From Flavobacterium columnare NBRC 100251 = ATCC 23463 (GTDB taxonomy: Bacteria; Bacteroidota; Bacteroidia; Flavobacteriales; Flavobacteriaceae): a DNA stretch of 64,000 bases. Below are positions 17,148 through 26,413 of the stretch, piece by piece (the first letter of the stretch is position 1; each line of letters starts with the position of its first letter). Under the pieces are notes generated by a model, which made no database searches, had not been told where the DNA came from, and saw only the letters and a program-made list of their open reading frames with translations. The stretch covers positions 34,776-98,775 of the forward strand of contig NZ_PCMX01000016.1 of NCBI RefSeq assembly GCF_002530675.1, in the 5' to 3' direction. Made by a program: the position numbers and the translations under genes.

Positions 17148-17765
17148 ATGAAAATTTTTGTTACAGGTATAGGAACAGATGTAGGTAAAACAATTGCATC
17201 AGCCATTATTACAGAGGCTTTAGAAGCAGATTATTGGAAACCTATTCAAGCAGGAGATTTAGAAAACTCAGATAGCCATAAAATAAAAACAAGAGTAAAA
17301 AATACCAAACTAACCATTCATCCTAATGCTTACGCATTAAATACCCCCGCGAGTCCACATCTTGCGGCAACAATCGACAATCTTACGATAGATTTAAAAA
17401 AAGTTGTAGAGCCTATAACTAATAATCATTTAGTAATTGAAGGAGCTGGAGGAATTTTAGTTCCCTTAAACGAAACAGACTGTGTCATAGATCTTATCCA
17501 ACCCGATTATAAAGTAGTAGTCGTTTCTAGACACTATCTAGGAAGTATTAATCATACCCTGCTGACTTTAGAATTGCTTAGAAATAGAAAGATAAAAGTT
17601 GCAGGAATTATTTTTTCAGGCGATGAAAATACTTCAACAGAAAGTATCATTCTTAATAAATCAGGGATAAAAAGTATAGGACGTATAGATAACGAACCTT
17701 ATTTTGACGAAAACGTGATCTCGTATTATGCTGATAAATTTAGAGAAAACCTGTTGGAACTTTAA
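17148..17765 (+). CDS. bioD: Dethiobiotin synthase
   Basis: The 205-residue ATP-dependent enzyme closes the ureido ring of dethiobiotin from DAPA and CO2. The P-loop GTGIGTDVGKT type motif is present (GIGTDVGKT, residues 7-15), as are the substrate lysine in YWKPIQAGD and the second motif VIEGAGGILVPL. The length is at the short end for BioD. It lies 55 bases before bioA in the same direction. No bioB, bioF, bioC or bioH is visible in the window. Confidence 0.93.
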   Translation: MKIFVTGIGTDVGKTIASAIITEALEADYWKPIQAGDLENSDSHKIKTRVKNTKLTIHPNAYALNTPASPHLAATIDNLTIDLKKVVEPITNNHLVIEGAGGILVPLNETDCVIDLIQPDYKVVVVSRHYLGSINHTLLTLELLRNRKIKVAGIIFSGDENTSTESIILNKSGIKSIGRIDNEPYFDENVISYYADKFRENLLEL

Positions 17766-17820
17766 AACCTTTGAAAAAATTAATAAATACTCAATTCCCT
17801 TTAGTTAAAAAAACAGTTTT

Positions 17821-19092
17821 ATGACCTTATCTGAAAAAGACCAATTATACAATTGGCATCCTTATACACAACATCAAACAACGGGTATCCTACCTGCTAT
17901 CGTTAGAGGGAAAGGAGCTTTATTATGGGATGAAAAAAACAAAGAATATGTAGATGCTATTGCCTCATGGTGGGTAAATCCTTTTGGCCATTCAAATGAA
18001 TTTATTGCACAAGCTATTTATAATCAGTTAACTACTTTAGAACACGTTTTATTTGGCGGTTTTACACATAATAGAGCAGTAGAACTAGCAGAAAAATTAG
18101 TTGAAATATTACCATCTAACCAAAAAAAATTCTTTTATTCAGATAATGGATCAACAGCTGTTGAGGTAGCTATAAAAGCTTCATTTCAATACTTTTTTAA
18201 TAAAGGAATAAAAAAAGATACAATCATAGCTTTTGAAGAGGCTTTTCATGGAGATACCTTTGGAGCCATGGCAGTAAGTGGAATTGGTTTGTTTACAGAA
18301 GCTTTTCAAGATTCATTAATCAACGTTATCCGAATTCCTGTTCCAATAAAAGGAAAAGAAGAAACATCAAAAGAAGCGCTTCAAAAAGCCTTAAAAGAAA
18401 ATCAAGTAGCCGCATTTATTTTTGAGCCTTTAGTTTTAGGGGCAGCAGGTATGGTAATGTATGAGCCAACTGTTTTAGATGAGTTGATTGCTATTTGTAA
18501 ATTTCATTCGGTTTTTACCATAGCCGATGAAGTAATGACTGGATTTGGTAAAACGGGACGACTTTTTGCTTGTAACTATCTAAAACAAAATCCAGACATG
18601 ATGTGCTTATCCAAAGCCTTAACAGGAGGCACGATTCCTATGGCCATTACTTCTTTTACCGATTTTGTTTTTAATGGTTTTAAAAACGAATCGGTTAATC
18701 ATGCTTTTTTTCACGGACATACTTTTACAGCTAATCCAACAGGTTGTGCGGCAGCTTTAGCTAGTATTGAATTACTACAGAAAGACGAAACACAAAAAAA
18801 TATTGATAGAATTCATCATCAACATTTAAGTTTTCAAACAAAAATTAATTCGCATCCAAAGGTTAAAACTTCTCGAGTAATAGGAGTGATTTTTGCTTTA
18901 GAAATTGGAACAAATGAAGAAATTTCATATTACGGAGGTATTCGTAATAAGTTATATAACTTTTTTATAGACAAAGGAATTATACTCCGTCCTGTCGGAA
19001 ATGTCGTTTATATTTTGCCTCCTTATATCATAACAGATCAACAGTTAAAAAAAATATACGACACAATTGAAGAAGCACTATCAACCCTTTAG
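17821..19092 (+). CDS. bioA: Adenosylmethionine-8-amino-7-oxononanoate aminotransferase
   Basis: The 423-residue class III aminotransferase makes DAPA from KAPA with SAM as amino donor. Diagnostic stretches are WHPYTQH near the start, ASWWVNPFGHSN, the PLP-Asp region IADEVMTGFGKTGR, and the PLP lysine in CLSKALTGG. WHPYTQ and the double Trp separate BioA from other class III enzymes. It works directly before BioD in the pathway and lies directly after it on the DNA. Confidence 0.94.
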   Translation: MTLSEKDQLYNWHPYTQHQTTGILPAIVRGKGALLWDEKNKEYVDAIASWWVNPFGHSNEFIAQAIYNQLTTLEHVLFGGFTHNRAVELAEKLVEILPSNQKKFFYSDNGSTAVEVAIKASFQYFFNKGIKKDTIIAFEEAFHGDTFGAMAVSGIGLFTEAFQDSLINVIRIPVPIKGKEETSKEALQKALKENQVAAFIFEPLVLGAAGMVMYEPTVLDELIAICKFHSVFTIADEVMTGFGKTGRLFACNYLKQNPDMMCLSKALTGGTIPMAITSFTDFVFNGFKNESVNHAFFHGHTFTANPTGCAAALASIELLQKDETQKNIDRIHHQHLSFQTKINSHPKVKTSRVIGVIFALEIGTNEEISYYGGIRNKLYNFFIDKGIILRPVGNVVYILPPYIITDQQLKKIYDTIEEALSTL

Positions 19093-19890
19093 TTACTCTA
19101 ATAGACGTTTGTTTGATCTGTGGTATTCTCTTTAGTAGATAGAATCTGATAAAAATAAATAAAAAGAAAGTTTTTAGGAAGAACATTGATGATTTTTAAA
19201 CCCAGATTACGCATTAGAAATTTATTACAGATAAAAACGACTTTGAATCTAAAAAAAACTCAATTTTTAGTTCTCAATGTAAAACTATAGCTGCGATAAA
19301 AAATCCGTATATTTTACCTTCTTTGCCCTTTTCTTCTTTATCTACAAAGGGTATAACGCATATTTGGGTTAAAATAGGCTTTAAATATATTTTTAAGAAA
19401 GAAAAACGAAAGGTATTCGTTAAAAAAGTTATAAACTTATCATAAAAAGGATTATAAATGAATTTAGTTTTAAAAAAAGTTGTAAATTTAGCATAAGACA
19501 TAGAGTTAAAGCGAATTTTACTTTCTGTAAAAGGCTTTAAATAAAAACAAAAAAGACTTTTATTGTTTGTTCTTTACAAAAAGAATAAATAGAATTATAG
19601 CTGACTTGCAATTTCAGAAAATTTAAAATTAGAAAAACAATCACACAGGAATTTGTTTTTAAATCAAAATTATAATAGGTTAAATAACATAAATATAGTT
19701 TTGAACAATCGACGTAAAACTTAGAAAAGAATGAAACGGTTAAAAAACAGATTTATAAATTACTACTAATAAAAAGCAGAATATAAGTAGATAATTAAAA
19801 CACAAAAAGTGTATTTTGTCTCCTCTAATTTGTCTTTTGTCGATTATTTTTAAAGATAAATATTAATGCTTTTTTAAAAAAGATTTACCT
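19093..19890. other. 798-base intergenic region after bioA
   Basis: It contains the full repeat element at 19198-19372 and very AT-rich sequence beyond it, ending in the promoter box of the next operon. Short frames on the minus strand overlap the repeat and look spurious. Confidence 0.7.
19198..19372 (+). repeat. Interspersed inverted-repeat element, copy 2
   Basis: The left end AACCCAGATTACGCATTA (19199-19216) is mirrored by TAACGCATATTTGGGTT (19354-19370). The interior shares blocks with copy 1 on the opposite strand and with the copy at 50243: TTTATTACAGAT, CTTTGAATCT, AAAACTATAGCTGCGA, then TTCTTTGCCCTTTTC. Copies 1 and 2 lie in opposite orientation on either side of bioDA. Confidence 0.75.
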
Positions 19891-19893
19891 TTG
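19886..19893 (+). promoter_or_regulatory. -7 box before IPExxxVDY-pyk operon
   Basis: TACCTTTG matches TAnnTTTG. Transcription from it would begin around 19900, which favours the ATG at 19912 over the earlier TTG at 19891. Confidence 0.55.
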
Positions 19894-19911
19894 TTTTTAA
19901 TGTTGAATAGT

Positions 19912-20397
19912 ATGACTAAACTTAAACATCAAATTCATCTTGGGGATTTTGATCAAGTAGATTATGATCTACTTGCTATTCATACTACTTTAGAAGATTA
20001 TCGATTGGCATATAAGATCAATCAAAATTTAGGGATTTTACTTTCTAAAAATAATAATGAAATTCCAGTTGAAATCAATAAACAACTAGCTACTTTTTCA
20101 AGATTCACATACGAAGACGATGAAGCAATGATGACGTGGGATTTAATACAAAATAAACAAGAAATAGAATTTCCTTCTTCAAATATCGGAAATTCATTGT
20201 TTCAAGAAAATAGTATTACAACTCAAGTAAATTTGGTAACCGATTTAAAGAAAGTGGACTTTGTATTAAAAATAGAACATGATGAACAAATAGAGTTAAG
20301 AGAAATAATTTATAAGTTGAATAAAATTGATTTGATTTCTACAGTTTATGAAGTAAACCCAAATGAAATTAAATCTAAAAATAATTTGATATTTTAA
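19912..20397 (+). CDS. IPExxxVDY family protein
   Basis: Of the candidate starts (TTG 19891, ATG 19900, ATG 19912), I choose 19912, since the promoter box covers the first and the family head 'LGDFDQVDYDLLAIHTTLEDYRLAY' follows it directly. The product is 161 residues. The name-giving motif is relaxed here to VTDLKKVDFVLKI (about residues 107-119). The family is found in Bacteroidota, typically right before pyruvate kinase, as here with 2 bases between. The function is not known; control of, or contact with, pyruvate kinase is a guess from position. Confidence 0.85.
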   Translation: MTKLKHQIHLGDFDQVDYDLLAIHTTLEDYRLAYKINQNLGILLSKNNNEIPVEINKQLATFSRFTYEDDEAMMTWDLIQNKQEIEFPSSNIGNSLFQENSITTQVNLVTDLKKVDFVLKIEHDEQIELREIIYKLNKIDLISTVYEVNPNEIKSKNNLIF

Positions 20398-20399
20398 GA

Positions 20400-21833
20400 A
20401 TGCGTACACAAAAAAAAACAAAGATAGTAGCAACTCTAGGCCCAGCCTGTAGTTCTAAAGAAATGATTAAAAAGATGATGGATGCTGGTGCTGATGTATT
20501 TCGTATCAATTTTTCCCATGCGGACTATGCAGATGTTGCAGAGCGTATTCGTATTATTCGAGAATTAAACGAAGAGTATGGCTATACAACCGCCATATTA
20601 GCTGATTTACAAGGGCCTAAATTACGTGTAGGAGTAATGAAGGAAGATGTAGTAGTAAATGAAGGAGATTTAGTTACTTTTCAAACCGTAGAAGATGTAC
20701 CAGGAACTCCTGATAATATATATATGACCTATAAATCATTTCCTAAAGATGTGAACCCAGGAGAACGTATTTTATTAGATGATGGAAAACTGATTTTTGA
20801 AGCGGTGTCAAGCAATGTTGAGACGAGCAGGGTTGTTTGTAAGGTCATTCAAGGAGGACCATTAAAATCTAAAAAAGGAGTTAATTTACCCAATACTAAA
20901 GTATCATTGCCCGCTCTTACCGAAAAAGATATTCGCGATGCTTTATTTGCAATTGAAAGTAAAGTAGATTGGATTGCATTATCTTTTGTACGAACGCCAG
21001 AAGATCTTAAAGATCTTAAGGAATTAATAGAACAACATTCGGATCATAAGATTCCTGTTATTGCCAAGATAGAAAAACCAGAAGCAATTGAAAACCTAGA
21101 TAAGTTAGTGGCTCATTGTGATGGTTTTATGGTAGCTCGTGGGGATTTAGGGGTAGAAATGCCAGCACATGAAGTTCCATTAATTCAAAAAAAATTAATT
21201 AACCGCGCCAAATTGGCTCGTATTCCTGTCATTGTAGCAACTCAAATGATGGAAACCATGATTACCAGTCTTACACCCACTCGTGCTGAGGTAAATGATG
21301 TTGCTAATTCAGTAATGGATGGGGCAGATGCAGTGATGCTATCAGGTGAAACCTCAGTAGGGAATTATCCAATACAAGTAATTGAAAAAATGACACAAAT
21401 TATTGAGGCTGTCGAAGATTCACCACTAATTCATGTGCCTCAAAAACAACCGCAAGTAAAAACCAATCGCTTTGTAACAAAACATATTTGTTATCACGCG
21501 GCTATTTTGGCTGGTGACATAGGGGCTAAAGCTATTACGACACTAACGAATAGTGGTTATACAGCCTTTCAGGTTTCTGCATGGAGACCTAATGCCCATG
21601 TTTTAGTGTTTACATCCAATCCTCGTATCTTAACACAGTTAAACTTATTGTGGGGAGTTCGTGCTTTTATGTATGATAAATTTGTAAGTACAGATGATAC
21701 AATAGATGATATTAATAAAATAGCTGTAGAAAAAGGATTTGTAAGCCCAGGAGATATTTTGGTAAACTTAGCAGCCATGCCTGTTGTAGCAAAAGGAATG
21801 GTAAATACATTGAGAATTTCTGAAATAGAATAG
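20400..21833 (+). CDS. pyk: Pyruvate kinase
   Basis: The 477-residue glycolytic enzyme transfers phosphate from PEP to ADP. It begins with TKIVATLGPAC and DVFRINFSHA; the active-site segment is VIAKIEKPEAIENLD, and the signature MVARGDLGVEMP and ATQMMETMI regions follow. A C-terminal alpha/beta domain of about 120 residues is present. It is the second gene of the unit with the IPExxxVDY protein. A strong hairpin with a T-run just beyond its stop lies inside the end of dinB. Confidence 0.96.
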   Translation: MRTQKKTKIVATLGPACSSKEMIKKMMDAGADVFRINFSHADYADVAERIRIIRELNEEYGYTTAILADLQGPKLRVGVMKEDVVVNEGDLVTFQTVEDVPGTPDNIYMTYKSFPKDVNPGERILLDDGKLIFEAVSSNVETSRVVCKVIQGGPLKSKKGVNLPNTKVSLPALTEKDIRDALFAIESKVDWIALSFVRTPEDLKDLKELIEQHSDHKIPVIAKIEKPEAIENLDKLVAHCDGFMVARGDLGVEMPAHEVPLIQKKLINRAKLARIPVIVATQMMETMITSLTPTRAEVNDVANSVMDGADAVMLSGETSVGNYPIQVIEKMTQIIEAVEDSPLIHVPQKQPQVKTNRFVTKHICYHAAILAGDIGAKAITTLTNSGYTAFQVSAWRPNAHVLVFTSNPRILTQLNLLWGVRAFMYDKFVSTDDTIDDINKIAVEKGFVSPGDILVNLAAMPVVAKGMVNTLRISEIE

Positions 21834-21845
21834 GAATAAAAAATA

Positions 21846-22922
21846 TTAAAATTCAAACCGTAGTTGAACCACTACGGTTTTTTTTATTTCTGTATTTAAA
21901 TTAGAGAGAGAAATACCTAATAAACGAACAGAATCTTTCATACGATCTTGATAAAGAAGTTCTTTAGCTACCTCTAACAATACATTTCTATCGGCAACAA
22001 AATAAGGAAGCGTTTTACTTCTTGTTTGCTGGCTAAAATCAGAATATTTTATTTTAAGTGTTACGGTTTTACCCGATAATTTATGTTTTTGGAGTCTTTT
22101 AGCTAATTCATCAGCAATACGTTCTAATTTTTCCTCCATAAAAATTTCAGAGGTTAAATTGGTATAAAAAGTGTGTTCTGCTGCAACAGATTTAGAGGCT
22201 CGATTGGGTTTTACAGGACTGTTAGAAATTCCTCTAACCAGATGATAATAATGAGTACCACTTTTTCCAAAATGTTCCTCTAGATATTCTATTGTTTTAG
22301 ATTTTAGATCTTGACCCGTATAAATTCCTAATTGATACATCTTTTCGGTAGTTACCTTTCCAATACCATAAAATTTTTTAATATCTAAACTTTCCAAAAA
22401 AAGAGTTACATCATCGGGGTGAATCGTTTTTTGACCATTTGGTTTGTTGTAATCAGATGCTATTTTAGCTACAAATTTATTGATAGAAATCCCTGCTGAA
22501 GCGGTCAAACCAACTTCATCTACTATACGTTGTCTGATTTCAGAAGCTATAAGAGTTGCGCTAGGATTGTTTTTTTTGTTTTGAGTTACATCTAAATAAG
22601 CCTCATCTAAAGATAGAGGTTCTACTAGATCAGTATACTCATAAAATATTTTTCTAATTTTCAGAGAAATCTCTCTATATCGCTCAAAACGAGGTTTTAC
22701 AAAAATTAACTCAGGACATAAGCGTTTAGCTTGTATGCCAGTCATAGCACTTCGTACGCCAAATTTTCTAGCTTCATAACTAGCAGCGGATACAACGCCT
22801 CTAATTTCACTGCCTCCCACAGCTATAGGGAGGCCTATTAGTTCAGGATGATCCATTTGTTCAACAGACGCATAAAAGGCATCCATGTCTATATGAATTA
22901 TTTTGCGAATAGGGCTTTCCAT
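21846..22922 (-). CDS. dinB: DNA polymerase IV (Y family)
   Basis: The 358-residue translesion polymerase has the family motifs in order: HIDMDAFYASVEQ (catalytic Asp, residues 10-22), the YEARKFGVRSAM segment, SLDEAYLDVT (second catalytic pair, about 103-112), the helix-hairpin-helix thumb (FYGIGKVTTEKM), and a little-finger domain. The C-terminus LRFEF may act as a beta-clamp contact (QLRFEF resembles a QLxLF clamp motif). The gene converges on pyk with 12 bases between stops. Confidence 0.95.
   Translation of the reverse strand: MESPIRKIIHIDMDAFYASVEQMDHPELIGLPIAVGGSEIRGVVSAASYEARKFGVRSAMTGIQAKRLCPELIFVKPRFERYREISLKIRKIFYEYTDLVEPLSLDEAYLDVTQNKKNNPSATLIASEIRQRIVDEVGLTASAGISINKFVAKIASDYNKPNGQKTIHPDDVTLFLESLDIKKFYGIGKVTTEKMYQLGIYTGQDLKSKTIEYLEEHFGKSGTHYYHLVRGISNSPVKPNRASKSVAAEHTFYTNLTSEIFMEEKLERIADELAKRLQKHKLSGKTVTLKIKYSDFSQQTRSKTLPYFVADRNVLLEVAKELLYQDRMKDSVRLLGISLSNLNTEIKKTVVVQLRFEF
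21855..21885 (+). terminator. Terminator of pyk, inside dinB coding end
   Basis: AAACCGTAGT (21855-21864) and ACTACGGTTT (21871-21880) are perfect complements around a 6-base loop, followed by T's on the plus strand. It ends pyk transcription and also encodes the last residues of dinB (VVVQLRFEF) on the other strand. Confidence 0.85.
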
Positions 22923-22926
22923 ATTG

Positions 22927-22934
22927 CAAAATTA
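22927..22934 (-). promoter_or_regulatory. -7 box directly before dinB
   Basis: On the minus strand TAATTTTG ends only about 4 bases before the dinB ATG. Transcription would begin at or near the start codon, suggesting a leaderless message. Confidence 0.5.
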
Positions 22935-23006
22935 CTAATGTTTTATCAAAAGTTAATCGATTTAAAAAACTTAGAGTATCTTCGTTAGGGTATTTAAAAA
23001 AATCTT

Positions 23007-23486
23007 ATGATTGAGATAGAACGTAAATTTTTAGTTACAAATAATCAATTTTTGGAAGAAAGCAAGTCTAATAATAGAATTGTACAAGGTTATTTGAGTT
23101 CAGTTCCTGAGCGGACAGTTAGGGTACGAATAAAAGACGAAAAAGGATATATTACCATAAAAGGAGCTAGTAATGCCACTGGAACTTCTAGACTAGAATG
23201 GGAAAAAGAAATTTCTTTGAACGAAGCTGAACTGCTTTTGCCTCTTTGTGAAAAGGGAATTGTTGAAAAAATACGTTATGAAGTTCCTTTTGGAAAACAC
23301 CTCTTTGAAGTAGATGTTTTTTTAGGTTTAAATCAAGGCCTTTTTTTAGCAGAAATAGAGCTGCAGACAGAAAATGAGTTTTTTGATAGGCCCTCATGGC
23401 TAGGTTTAGAAGTTACCTCAGATATGCGTTTTTACAATGCCTATTTAAGCAGACACCCTTATAACGAATGGGATATAAAAGTTTAA
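23007..23486 (+). CDS. CYTH domain protein
   Basis: The 159-residue protein begins [10 protein letters not shown], which contains the ExExK signature of the CYTH / triphosphate tunnel metalloenzyme fold. Further charged strands fit the tunnel: [23 protein letters not shown], and [17 protein letters not shown]. Such bacterial proteins usually hydrolyse tripolyphosphate or similar triphosphates; the actual substrate cannot be told. It is convergent with the RlpA gene and their ends overlap by 4 bases. Confidence 0.88.
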   Translation: MIEIERKFLVTNNQFLEESKSNNRIVQGYLSSVPERTVRVRIKDEKGYITIKGASNATGTSRLEWEKEISLNEAELLLPLCEKGIVEKIRYEVPFGKHLFEVDVFLGLNQGLFLAEIELQTENEFFDRPSWLGLEVTSDMRFYNAYLSRHPYNEWDIKV

Positions 23487-23983
23487 TTTTTTTCTTTTCT
23501 TAGAGCTATTTCAATTTTTACAGGCATTTCTCCTCCTCCTTTTCCTTTAGCTAAATGATGAAAGGCTTTGTGAGATAGGTCTATTTCACGATTGCGAATA
23601 TGAGGACCACGGTCATTTATCTTTACGATTATTTTGCGACCATTTTTTAAATTAGTTACCCTAACTCTTGTTCCAAATGGTAGTTTGCGGTGGGCAGCAG
23701 TTAATTTGTGATTGTAAAAACGCTCGCCACTAGCGGTTCTCCTCCCGTTAAAACGATTGGCATAATAAGAGGCGTGTCCTTTGCTTTTGTAAAGCTTGTA
23801 ATTGTAAAGCCCTTCCTCTACGGATAAACTGTCTAAAATAGGGGATAAAGAATCTTTTTTGATCGTGTCAGGAATGATTTTAATAGGTTCAAAACTGTTT
23901 GAATCAAATTTTTTAAATGAAAATTTTGATGTTAAAAGTATAGCTAGTAGTGTAGAAACACCCATTAAAATACGGTTGATCAT
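23483..23983 (-). CDS. RlpA-like protein (DPBB domain)
   Basis: The 166-residue protein has an N-terminal signal or anchor (about 1-20) and a double-psi beta-barrel domain with the RlpA motifs [34 protein letters not shown] and [19 protein letters not shown]. The Asp and His positions typical of the lytic transglycosylase family are kept. There is no SPOR domain, so it is a short version. It probably acts on peptidoglycan in the periplasm. Confidence 0.88.
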   Translation of the reverse strand: MINRILMGVSTLLAILLTSKFSFKKFDSNSFEPIKIIPDTIKKDSLSPILDSLSVEEGLYNYKLYKSKGHASYYANRFNGRRTASGERFYNHKLTAAHRKLPFGTRVRVTNLKNGRKIIVKINDRGPHIRNREIDLSHKAFHHLAKGKGGGEMPVKIEIALRKEKN

Positions 23984-24024
23984 AATTTTTTCTTTTAATC
24001 ATTTTGTGTAATAGTATAAAAAAA

Positions 24025-24045
24025 TAAGCCCATTAAAAGGGCTTA
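24025..24045 (-). terminator. Terminator of the small membrane protein gene
   Basis: TAAGCCC and GGGCTTA (24025-24031, 24039-24045) pair around a 7-base loop, followed on the minus strand by a T-run (24018-24024). It lies 8 bases after the stop of the gene at 24054. Confidence 0.8.
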
Positions 24046-24053
24046 CTGTTTTT

Positions 24054-24476
24054 TTATGATAACCAAGATGACCATGGTATACGAGATAGAATTAGGATAA
24101 GTCCAATACTGTATAAAATAGCTATTTTTTTGAATTTATCATGACTTGTTTCCATTTTTTTATGTTTTGACCATCCAATGGTTACACATGCTATAGCAAT
24201 TAGATTTATTAAAGGATGCTCCATAGAAGTAAGTCTTAAAGCAGCTTCTTTCATATTAAAACCTGATAACCCCATTGGAGAAACAAAGTATAAAATAATT
24301 CCTACTAAAAATTGAATATGTGTACCAATTAAACCAAATAAAGCAATTTTTCTGTCTTTAGCTGTAAATTCTCTATTAGAGGAATTACCTAAAAAACTAT
24401 TAATAATAGCAAAAACTAATAAAGCTAAGGCTACATAAGCCCATCCTGAGTGAAATTTTTGTATGAAATTGTGCAT
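24054..24476 (-). CDS. Small four-TM membrane protein, cytochrome b-like
   Basis: The 140-residue protein has four hydrophobic segments (about 12-28, 44-66, 85-103 and 117-135). Histidines lie near the first and third segments (FHSGW, HIQFLVG, MEHPLIN), a pattern seen in b-type haem membrane proteins. Similar Flavobacterial proteins carry inconsistent names in databases; I give only the architecture. It stands alone, with its own terminator. Confidence 0.6.
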   Translation of the reverse strand: MHNFIQKFHSGWAYVALALLVFAIINSFLGNSSNREFTAKDRKIALFGLIGTHIQFLVGIILYFVSPMGLSGFNMKEAALRLTSMEHPLINLIAIACVTIGWSKHKKMETSHDKFKKIAILYSIGLILILSRIPWSSWLS

Positions 24477-24568
24477 TTTAAATATTTTGGTTTAAACAAA
24501 TATAAGTAAAAAATGATAAATAGAAAAATATAGTGAGTGTTTGTGTTTTGTGTGAAAAGAACTAAATC

Positions 24569-26380
24569 TTATTTAGATTGTAGTTCATCATTCAATTTTC
24601 TTTCTAATTCTGCTTGAAATTCTTCCATTACTGGTTTTACAGTACTTTCTGGTAAGTCAGCAATTCGGATGTACATTAGTCCATCAATAGCATTGTTGAA
24701 CAAAGGATCTACATTAAAGGCAACTACTCGAGCATTTTGTTTGATGTATTTTTTGATTAGAACAGGTAAACGTAAATTACCAGGTTCTACTTCGTCTATG
24801 ATTTTATCAAATTTATTCAAATCAGATTCTGCTTCGTTAAATACAAAATCCTTATCAGCATCTTTTAATTTTACCTTGTATTCTTTTTTAGGATGAATAT
24901 ATTGAGCAATATAAGGATCGTAAAAATTAGATTTCATGAATTCAATCATTAATGATTTTGAAAATTCTGAAAACTGATTACTAATACTTACTCCACCTAT
25001 TAAGAACTTATGTTCAGGATGTCTTAGTGTAGTGTGTACAATACCTTTCCATAATAAGAATAAAGGCATTGGTTTTTGCTGATATTCACTACATATAAAG
25101 GCACGACCCATTTCGATGGATTTGCTCATCATATCGTACAGTTCGGGTTCAAAACGGAAAAGGTTTTGTAAATAGAAACCGTTTATTCCGTATTTAGCAA
25201 AAATCCTAGATCCTAATCCCATACGGTAAGCACCTGCAATTTGTTTGGTATCATCATCCCATAAAAACATGTGGTGGTAGTAGTTGTCAAACTCGTCTAA
25301 GTCAATGGATTCGTTAGTGCCTTCACCAACGGCTCTAAAGGTAATTTCTCGTAAACGACCTATTTCATGTAAGATATTAGGGATTTCACTAGCTTCTGTT
25401 AAGAATACTTCATAATTTTTACTTTGGAGCAATCGAGCCTCTTTTTTTCTAAGTTTGGCTACTTCTTCAATCATTTTTTCTTGATTAGCTCCTGTTACAA
25501 TTGCTTTTGCGGGTTTTGAAGTAGGTTTTAGAATAGGTGCTTCAAAAAGCTTTTTTTCTTCGGCAAAAGCATTCGCTAACATATATGTTTTTTTGCGTAA
25601 AAAATCCGTATAGTCTTCTAAAGTTGTATACTCATTTTGTTCTGCTACTGAAATTGGTTTTCCTATACGAACTTTTATTACACGATCTTTTTGAGTAAGT
25701 AGTTCGGAAGGAAGTTTTGCAGTTCGTAAAGTGCTACTTAGTTTCGATAAGAAATAAAATAATTTACTGTTTTTAGCATGAAAATAAATAGGTACCACAG
25801 GAACTTGTGCTTTTCTAATAACTTTAATAGCTCCTTCTTCCCATTCTTTGTCTACTATGAGTTTTCCATCTTTGTAAGTAGAAACTTCACCAGCAGGAAA
25901 CATACCCAAAGGTTTTCCATCGCTTAAATGACGAAAAGTTTCTTTTAAACCAATTACACTTGATTTAGCATCCTTATGGTTTTCAAAAGGATTCACAGGC
26001 ATGATATACGGTTTTAATGGCTCTATACGATGTAATAAGAAATTAGCGATGATTTTAAAATTAGGCTCGCGTTCAAGCATTAATTTTAGAAGTAATATAC
26101 CATCTATACCGCCTAATGGGTGGTTAGAAATGGTGATATAAGAGCCTCCTTTAGGTAGTCTTTTTAGATCCTCTTCAGGAATCTCAAACTTAATTTGGAA
26201 TTCATCCAAAATTGCATTCAAGAACTCAACATCCGATAGATGTTTATTCCTGTCATAAATTTTATTTAATGTTGATATCTGAAGTGCTTTCATTAACAAC
26301 CAACCCGAAAAGGTCCCAATAGGACCATAATTATCAGTTTTAATTGCTTTGGCAACTTCTTTGGCAGTGACTAAACCCAT
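24569..26380 (-). CDS. OlsF-like bifunctional acyltransferase
   Basis: The 603-residue protein combines two acyltransferase domains. The N-terminal half is a PlsC/LPLAT domain with the catalytic NHPLGGIDG motif (residues 86-94, HxxxxD) and a later FPAGEVST motif. The C-terminal half (about 310-500) resembles the OlsB/hemolysin-type GNAT N-acyltransferase (IGRLREITFRAVGEG, then GAYRMGLG). The order O-acyltransferase then N-acyltransferase matches OlsF, which makes ornithine lipids in Serratia and for which a Flavobacterium homologue is known; Bacteroides uses the split GlsB/GlsA pair for glycine lipids. The product is probably an aminolipid; which amino acid is used cannot be told. Confidence 0.82.
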   Translation of the reverse strand: MGLVTAKEVAKAIKTDNYGPIGTFSGWLLMKALQISTLNKIYDRNKHLSDVEFLNAILDEFQIKFEIPEEDLKRLPKGGSYITISNHPLGGIDGILLLKLMLEREPNFKIIANFLLHRIEPLKPYIMPVNPFENHKDAKSSVIGLKETFRHLSDGKPLGMFPAGEVSTYKDGKLIVDKEWEEGAIKVIRKAQVPVVPIYFHAKNSKLFYFLSKLSSTLRTAKLPSELLTQKDRVIKVRIGKPISVAEQNEYTTLEDYTDFLRKKTYMLANAFAEEKKLFEAPILKPTSKPAKAIVTGANQEKMIEEVAKLRKKEARLLQSKNYEVFLTEASEIPNILHEIGRLREITFRAVGEGTNESIDLDEFDNYYHHMFLWDDDTKQIAGAYRMGLGSRIFAKYGINGFYLQNLFRFEPELYDMMSKSIEMGRAFICSEYQQKPMPLFLLWKGIVHTTLRHPEHKFLIGGVSISNQFSEFSKSLMIEFMKSNFYDPYIAQYIHPKKEYKVKLKDADKDFVFNEAESDLNKFDKIIDEVEPGNLRLPVLIKKYIKQNARVVAFNVDPLFNNAIDGLMYIRIADLPESTVKPVMEEFQAELERKLNDELQSK

Positions 26381-26405
26381 TTATATTTACGATTAATGCA
26401 AGTTG

Positions 26406-26413
26406 CAAATATA
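26406..26413 (-). promoter_or_regulatory. -7 box before the acyltransferase gene
   Basis: Minus-strand TATATTTG fits TAnnTTTG and lies 25 bases before the ATG at 26380. Confidence 0.5.

Noticed and set aside
19274..19501. 75-codon minus-strand frame after bioA
   Set aside because: It overlaps the interspersed repeat and has no recognisable domain or promoter.
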